Source of the DNA: Anoplopoma fimbria
Taxonomy: Eukaryota > Chordata > Actinopteri > Perciformes > Anoplopomatidae
Direction of reading: 5' to 3'
NCBI RefSeq assembly: GCF_027596085.1
Contig: NC_072460.1
Location: 8,019,512-8,083,511 of the forward strand
DNA length: 64,000 nucleotides
Under the pieces are notes generated by a model. It saw nothing but the letters and a program-made list of their open reading frames with translations, was not told the origin of the DNA and did no database searches. A program made the translations under genes and the position numbers. Shown piece after piece: positions 33,301-64,000 of this stretch (position 1 is its first letter; every line of letters begins with the position of its first letter).

Positions 33301-34899
33301 GTCTGTCCAATCAGCGTTAAGATGTCTACACCGTCTTCAATTCCCAACTTTTCATCCTTTCACTCCAAGTTGAAGTTACCGCCGACACTGGATCTACATT
33401 ACAGCAACGAACACTAGTTTTGAAGTAGCGTTAAGTCTTGTTTGCTAAGAACGATGTAATATGCTGTTTAACTAACTTAACGTTAGGTAACTAGTCGGTA
33501 GAGTAACGTTAAACTGCCATATCAAGTTGTGTGTCGTAATATTTTTGTCACGTTACCCCAACAAATCTTTCCCAAGCTGGAGTGTCAGCCCGCAACAGCT
33601 ACTGCTGCAGAGAAAAGCAGGCAGGAGGTAGAGGCAGAAAGGCCTGCAAGAAAAAGGCACATGGCTAAGCAGTGCAAACGAGTCCTTGAAGGACTTGTTC
33701 AGGCCAAAAAAAGGATTTTGGTTCACCAGCCACAACTTGTTCAACTCCATGAATGACTTTAACCATATTGTATATGATTATTGATATGTGAAAATGTATA
33801 TTTGATGTTTTATTCATGGTTGTTTTACTGCCTTTCTTGTTTTTATTTCTTTTCTTTTCTTTTCTTTGTGTTGTTATATCACTAAAACTTTTGAAAATGA
33901 GACCTCGGTCTCAATGGATATTGTCTAAATATAGGTTAATAATAATATTGATTGAAGAAAAAAAAAAAAGCTAACTAGCCAGCTGTTCAACTAGAGCTGC
34001 AATACTGAATAATAAATTAGTATTTGCTTAAAGTAAATGTTGTCTTATCACTTAATTTTCTTCTCAGAGTACACCAGAATGCTACATTTTAAAGCTCATA
34101 TTTAGAATAAAGCATGAATTAGCTGACAGGAAGTAAACACAGCTTAGGTCTGTCACCCAAAAAAATCAGCTAATGTGGTTCACATACACCAGAAACAACC
34201 TGGGAGACATTTAGAATGTTTAAATTTGAAATTGTGAAAGGGTCTGTAAAGTTGTGATATCACAACAGTACAGAAATCTCGAGGGCTCGTGTAAAGGCAC
34301 AGTTCCTGAATATGAGCTTTGTGTTTTTCTTAAGCATTAAGATACTTTCACAGTATGTTTATTATAAGCTTAGACCTGCTTAATAATAAAACAGACATGA
34401 AGAGTTCACTTTTTACAATTTGGAACTTTTAACCATTTTTTACTTTGGAATCATTCATCCTTGTGACCCGTCAAATCAATCGGGGACTGGACAGATTTGT
34501 TGCCTGTCCCTGTGAAGAAGACATGGACATCATTAATAAGATACCTTAGTTGTTGCATTAATTAACATACTGTTCTTGCATTAACTCATGCAGGAGATAC
34601 TTTTGATTATTGTGCATTCCTGAAGTATTGACCTACATCAAATAATTCATGTTTTTTTCATGCATTAAGTCATGCATGCATTCATTATAATTCATGTACC
34701 CTTACCCTTGCAGTGAAAAAAAAACTCTACAGAGGCCTTAAAGCTGCTCTACATGCTAGAAAACCTGCCTGTGAGGCACGTTAGTAAGAATAAACGCTGG
34801 ATCTCTTTCAAAACAATCGACCAAGTGTCACTTTTCCAGATGTTTCAAATGTACGCACAGTCTTGCATCATTGTGAACAAAAAACACAGGACCACACAG
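30366..34899. other. Intergenic region between crebzf and atp2b3 3' ends
   Basis: No gene was found. Contents include a repeat with GATCCCCGATCACG at about 30860, one half of a 54-bp exact direct repeat at about 31085-31139 with the other half at about 34300-34354, a family-B repeat at 31830-32220, and a fragment resembling fold-back family A near 32925-33000. A frame at 33529-33756 is discussed under rejected items. Confidence 0.45.
31830..32220. mobile_element. Family-B fish repeat, copy 1
   Basis: The left part has ACCACTCTCATGTCCGTGTG and AAGCTTCAGCCAGTTAGCTG. The right part has GATAGCTGTTTCCATTCTTT. The same family recurs at 36850-37170, 39940-40265 and 51030-51190. It is non-coding and has partly inverted ends. 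Confidence 0.6.
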
Positions 34900-36056
34900 A
34901 CTTTGTCAAAGTTATTATTGTAGAATACTTTGATGTATTTTTCTTTCATACAGACAAAAGGTGTTGGACTTAATTCCCATTAAATTCTCTTAGATTTCCA
35001 TACAGATTTAGTCTACAGTATACAGGTGTGTTCTTTCTCATATATAGATATTTATTCGCTTAAATAACAGGCAGGTAACTCTTTAATATATTCAATAGTC
35101 TTTATGTTTTGTTTTCTTCTTTTTTTTTTGGTCTTTTTTCATTTCAGCACAGTTAAGGCTGCATTTTCTGTCTGCAGAACAGCACTGCGTTGTGCAAGAA
35201 GGGGAACCATTCCACACACAATATTTACAACAGTATGTATAATGAATAATGTAAAACGTTAATTTCCTCCCGTCGTAACATGGCAGTAAATACTTGTAGC
35301 AGATCTAAAAGGGCAGCCTAAACAATGCACGGATGCATTGCACTTCTGCAGTCTCTAGCTCCGCATCACCCTCCAGTTCTCCATTTTCCCTGGGTCTCCA
35401 CTTTGTCCAGTCCTTTAGATCATAATGAGGTACATCTGTATCTCCTGTCCCTATTTACAGAGCGATGTCTCTGGTCTTAAGAGACTATAAGCATCTCCAC
35501 ACCTCTGCACACTTCAGGGGCTGTTCAATGGACAGAAAACACAGCCCTCAGAATATGCTCAGGAGAATGTGCAACTGTCTTTTTCCATCAGTGGCAGCAC
35601 CGATGGAGAAAAATCTAAAATAATCATAATATACAAGCGCTTCCATTTGTTGTTCCTCTCTTTACAGAAAGCGATCGGATCAAAAGAAAGAAACATCCCC
35701 AAAAATAACTAAAAAACAAAAGTGTAACAGGAACATAGTACCTGTAAATCAAAGATGCACATGTGCACATTTGGGCGATCTGTACAGTAGTGGTGCAGTT
35801 GTACAATTTATAATTTTGATAAATATAATATATTCTTTTTCACATTGTGTTTTGCCTTCTGTGACACGGTCTCACAACATCATGATGTAACGTGGCTGGA
35901 CGGATGGACAGAGATGGCCGGAACTGGACAGTCAAATTTACACCACTGTAGATCATCAGCCTGTTGTTCGCTGTGTGTGTATGCATGTGTGTGTGTTTAT
36001 AGAAAGCATTGATAGAGCTGTGTTAAGAGGTGCTGAAATTAGAGTAGGTTGGAGAA

Positions 36057-36059
<3 letters not shown>

Positions 36060-36109
<50 letters not shown>
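36060..36109. repeat. (GT)n microsatellite, 25 units
   Basis: A perfect GT tract on the + strand. In atp2b3 transcript sense it is (AC)n in the likely 3' untranslated region. Confidence 0.95.
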
Positions 36110-36116
<7 letters not shown>

Positions 36117-36849
36117 GAAGATGTGGAGAGATCATAGCACACAGTAGTGACAGTAGCCTAAATGATTTACCAACACATAAAGAGTGACATTAATGATACC
36201 AAATGCATGCTTCAAAAACAGACAGACCAATACAATGTCACCAACCGCCCACGCCGAAAGGGTGGTGGCGATGAAGATGATGGGCATTCATGAGGACAGG
36301 GTTCTGTACAGATGAGGGTGTTCCCAGAGAGCACTGTGCACGTCCTCAAACAGAACCAGCAGACGAACATGTTCTCTCACTGTGTTTGCATGTGTTTGTC
36401 GTCTTTGTAAGACTTCCTATCCTACGTCTGGGTACGGCTGTCCACACGGCAGTCTGTTTGCATATTGTCTGCCATTGCCTTTCTGTGGTGGTGGGACCAG
36501 CTGATAACTCGGGAGGTCAACCGGGGTTAACTGAGGGGACGGGGGACAGGGGGGACGGGGCATATTTGCATTGCACTCACGCCTTGAGGCAACATGAAGT
36601 CAGCGGTTCACCCACACCTAGTGCAACATGGGATACTGGAGGGCACTCGCACACCTGGTCTGGAATGTGATGCGGCTGTTTGGAATGTATGTTCCATGGA
36701 ATGTTGAGGTCGGCGAGGTGACGGCTGAATGTGATGTCACGAGCGCCATCGTCACAGCGGTGGCTATCCAAATGTGAATTTCTTTTTTTTTTTTTTCTTT
36801 TTCTTTTTTTGTTGGCGTGTGCACCTGTTTTACATTGGGAAGAATATGT

Positions 36850-37170
36850 CTTAAAGCAATGCTGTAACATTTTGGGAAATAAGCTTATTGGCTTTTTGCT
36901 GAAAAGATTGATACCTCTCTCACATCTGTCCATTCAAGGTGAAGCTGAAGCCTGTTAGCTTAGCTTAAATAGTGGGAAAAGGGGGAAACAGCCATCCTGT
37001 CTCTGTTTCTAATTCAGCGCTGCAGATATCGTGATTTAGTACAGATTAACCAAATGAGATATGCTGTTTTAATCCATTATCTTAAGAGGTGCTGTAGGCA
37101 GGTTTTTGTTTTACTTTTGAAAGAGCCAGGGTAGCTGTTTCCAGTCTTTATGCTAAGCTAGTCAGCTGCA
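36850..37170. mobile_element. Family-B fish repeat, copy 2
   Basis: It contains GAAGCCTGTTAGCTTAGCTT on the left and GTAGCTGTTTCCAGTCTTTA on the right, which are inverted-end signatures of the family seen at 31830. Confidence 0.6.
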
Positions 37171-38049
37171 GCACATTTAGAGTGCAGACATGAAAATGGT
37201 ACCAGTCTCCTCACGTGTATCCCAGGAGGAAAGCGATTACGTATGTTGTATGAGTGTTCCTTTACGGTTTCTCAAACAACTAATTGAACATCACGATGAT
37301 GGGGAATGCACAGTATTTGACACATGGACATGGACACATGAGCTCTCATTGGTTGTACCTGATGGAGTTGGGCTCAGGGCCTAAAGCTAAAGCTGAACAC
37401 TGACATATGACACAGGCCTGACAGCTCGAGTGAGTGGTTGCTTCTAAACATCAAACTGTGATTTTTTTCCCCCTTCTCTGTAAAAATGGATCGAACGTCC
37501 AACGCACAAAACAATCTCTTTGTCCACAAAACTCAGAGAGGGCACTGGTACACGATGTAGACGACACGATGGCACGAGAGCAGGGCGGGTTTGAAGTGAG
37601 TGCATGTTAAGTCTTAAAGGGCCATCGCTGGTGCATTGTGTGTTTGATGGCGTTTAAAGGGTTAATGCTTCCAAAAAATAAAGCTGGCACACACACACAC
37701 ATACCTACGAAAGACCAGAAGTAACAAGACAAGACAAAGGAAACCACAAAATGGCTTGAGGAACAGCAAGAGAGAAGGTGATGGAACTCACAGCAGAAGT
37801 GAAGTGGAAGAAAATAACCAAACGCTTAATCATCAGTTCATCAGCATGGCAGGAGGCTGTAACGCAAGTTACTCCTGTATGTTACATGTATACGTCACAC
37901 ACATGGGATCATCTCAGCAGAGGGGACATTAATACAGATAACAGGTCATGTGGACTTGGGGGGGGGGGGGGGCATTCAAGGACTGGGCAGGTTGGGCTGG
38001 AGAAAGAACAGAGATGAACATGACGAGTTCTGGGCTGTCACCTCCCAAA

Positions 38050-38072
38050 CATACATACATACATACATACAT

Positions 38073-38146
<74 letters not shown>

Positions 38147-38154
38147 GTATGTAT
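38050..38154. repeat. Compound palindromic microsatellite (CATA)n-(CA)n-(TA)n-(TATG)n
   Basis: Six CATA units at 38050-38073, a short CA run, about 27 AT units to 38134 and five GTAT units to 38154 form one nearly perfect inverted repeat. DNA or RNA copies can fold into a hairpin of about 50 bp. Confidence 0.9.
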
Positions 38155-39080
38155 TCCCCACTCCTTTAGTTTATTTTTGCAGTCATACTATTTACTATCA
38201 GGTTTATATGAACAGTATCTTTGTTTTGTTTTTTTGTTTTTTTCCAGAAGAGACAAGACAATACACAAACACACATTGAAAGAGAGAGAGGAATGACAGA
38301 AAATATAATATTTTGGGGGAAAAAATTAACCTCAATGTGAAAAGTTCTCGAGAACGAGAAAATAAATAAACGTAGCGGTGTGAAATAAATAAATAAATGA
38401 GCACCATTATGTTGAGAATGGAATTGAATGAAGCCTAGTTAAAGCTTTAACAAAGTGTTTACTTCTACTGCGACTAAACTAGTGATTTCAGAGTGGCTGT
38501 AGAGAGATTGAGGGTGGAGGTGGAGACGGCGGTGCCATGGCAGGGTGGGCGACGACAACACTAATGATGCACACCAATAGAAACAGACAGACGTGGCCCT
38601 CTTCTGCTGAGGCGTTGAAGGATGAGTCGTTTTTGTTTTGGGAAGTCCGTCCCTCCTCCCTCCCTCCCCAACCCATCACCACCCAGGACAACGCAGCGAG
38701 AGCAGACCTGTGCGTGTGTGTTACACGTGTGCGTGCAGTCATGCGAGGTGGGTTTGAGGCGGGTTCTCCAGGGAGGGCGACGGACGGGGGCGGTGGGTTT
38801 GAGGGTAAAGGGGGTGGCTGTCGTTGTCAGCGGGTCGGACTGAGAGAGCTGGAGCAAGGGGCGAAAGGACGGACAGTCGCAATGTTCTCAGGGAGTTGCG
38901 AGCAGAAGTGTCCAGCCATTGTCCACTCCATCCGTACCTCCCCCATCTCTCCTGCTAGCTTGCTGTGAGGGAGATTGGATGAAAATGTCTTGCTTGAGTA
39001 CTCAGCCCTCTCCTTCTCTCCCCTTTTTCTACCCAAGACTCCACCCCCTTTCTCCTCTCCCTCCCCGACACACGTTCAGC

Positions 39081-63018
<23,938 letters not shown>

Positions 63019-63399
63019 CTAGGCAACAACAATCAAACTTGAATATACATCAATTATAATCTCTGTACATCCAGCCTATGTGGATTTTTTCACATTATTC
63101 ACCCATCTGTGATCTGAACTGGAAATAGCTAGCAATAGATAAACCTCTTTTCTGCTATCAAAATGAATTTATTTCTACTGGTTTCAGTGGGTGAGTTTTA
63201 GGGAAACAGTATGATGGGCTATGGCCAAGGAAAAGGTACTGGGGATGGACGTAGAACATGGTTAAGCAGTACTTTAGTGACAGCATGTTAAAGGTAGGGT
63301 AGCGTGTGAAGAGAGGAGCAGAGCTGTCAACTGATCAACACCTGGTGGTGAGTTGGATCAGGTGGCAGGGGGAGGCTGCCGGACAGACCTGGTAAACCC

Positions 63400-64000
63400 A
63401 AGCGTGTTGTGATTGTGAACTGGGAACGTCCGCAAGGTCTTCAACTACCACCTCCGGAACAATGAACACTTGGTGGAAAGAACACTTTGAGGAACTCCTG
63501 AACCCGACCAACACATCCTCTGTGGAGGAAGCAGACTCAGGGGAAGACTCGTCCATATGCTGGGCAGAGGTTGTTGAGGTAGTCGAAAAGCTCCTCAGCG
63601 GCAAGGCGCCAGGAGTGGATGAGATTCGAACGGAGATGCTAAAGGCTCTGGACATTGTTGGGCTGTCTTGGCTGACACACACTCTCTTGGCAGACCGGGG
63701 TGGTGGTTCCCATTTTCAAAAAGGGGGACCAGAGAGTGTGCTCCAATTATAGGGGTATCACACTGTTCGGGAAAGTCTACTCCAGGGTGCTTGAAAGGAG
63801 GCTCCGGCCGATTGTCGAACCTCAGATTCAGGAGGCGCAATGTGTATTCCGTCCTGGCCATGGAACAGTGGACCAGCTCTTTACCCTTGCAGGTCTGTTG
63901 GAGGGAGCATGGGAGTTTGCTCATCCAGTCTACATGTATTTTGTGGACTTGGAGAAGGCCTACGACCGTGTCCCTCGGGGAGTCCTATGGGGGGTACTGC
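63400..64000 (+). mobile_element. Non-LTR retrotransposon reverse transcriptase, running off the window
   Basis: The + strand frames carry TWWKEHFEELLNP and SGKAPGVDEIRTEMLKAL, the region before the RT domain. A frameshift follows, then GVVVPIFKKGDQRVCSNYRG, LERRLRPIVEPQIQEAQ and YMYFVDLEKAYDRVPRG, which is RT motif A with its catalytic Asp. At least one frameshift breaks it within the window. It lies antisense in an atp2b3 intron and continues past 64000. Confidence 0.75.

Larger units (their letters stand above)
34900..39080 (-). other. atp2b3 3' untranslated region (inferred)
   Basis: About 4 kb follow the stop codon on the - strand without another gene. An AATAAA on the - strand (TTTATT at 35051-35056) is a candidate end signal. 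The region holds an (AC)n tract in transcript sense at 36060-36109, a family-B repeat, a run of 15 G (+ strand) near 37957, and a long hairpin-forming repeat at 38050-38154. The extent is inferred from the lack of competing features. Confidence 0.4.

Noticed and set aside
33529..33756. A 75-codon + strand frame with basic, plausible-looking protein text
   Set aside because: It has no ATG until 33661, no family resemblance that I can name, no splice or polyadenylation context, and lies among repeats.

Overview
The window is teleost nuclear DNA, most like a percomorph fish. It has intron-split vertebrate genes with GT/AG junctions, long CA/TG microsatellites, and the usual fish transposon mix (Tc1-like, hAT, several LINE types, a tRNA-derived SINE, fold-back MITEs). 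There is one 100-base assembly gap at 2620-2719. Every protein identification rests on reading translated exons against remembered family features. No database search was run.

Region 1 (1-19,063) is a tandem array of TNFRSF14/HVEM-like receptor genes on the + strand. The tail of one copy enters at the left edge (92-602). A second copy (3038-7428) carries a frameshift in its third cysteine-rich exon and looks like a pseudogene. A third copy (12049-16285) is intact over eight exons and encodes 244 residues. The last two copies sit in a duplicated unit of about 8.9 kb. Each unit also holds the same internally deleted, ZBED5-like hAT transposon relic (8235-10156 and 17087-19063). The first copy's final exon is split off by an insertion that includes a Tc1-like element whose interior has been replaced by receptor intron sequence.

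Region 2 (19,064-35,000) holds two housekeeping-type genes on the + strand. The first is las1l (22207-23931), the pre-rRNA ITS2 endonuclease, as one uninterrupted 574-codon reading frame. The second is crebzf (27361-28182), the bZIP/HCF-1-binding factor Zhangfei, with a non-coding first exon under an ETS/YY1-type promoter. Degenerate LINEs, a SINE, fold-back MITEs and microsatellites fill the space between.

Region 3 (about 34,900-64,000) is the 3' two-thirds of a plasma-membrane calcium ATPase gene on the - strand, best matched to atp2b3. Fourteen constitutive exons plus one alternative exon are placed to the base. They join in one continuous frame of 794 codons plus stop. They cover the N domain, the TGDGTND hinge, the C-terminal membrane segments, the calmodulin-binding region and the C-terminal tail. 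The alternative site-C exon (46458-46617) keeps nested donors at 87, 114 and 160 nt. It lies between a CA array upstream and four UG arrays downstream (transcript sense), which could pair across it. The conserved VETSL PDZ-ligand ending is present, but in a different frame from the long open tail. A possible 71-nt intron would restore it.

The three neighbourhoods show no sign of working together: an immune receptor cluster, a ribosome-biogenesis gene with a stress transcription factor gene, and a calcium pump. The points most worth checking are the alternative splicing structure of atp2b3, its frame-switched C-terminus, and the rearrangements inside the receptor array.
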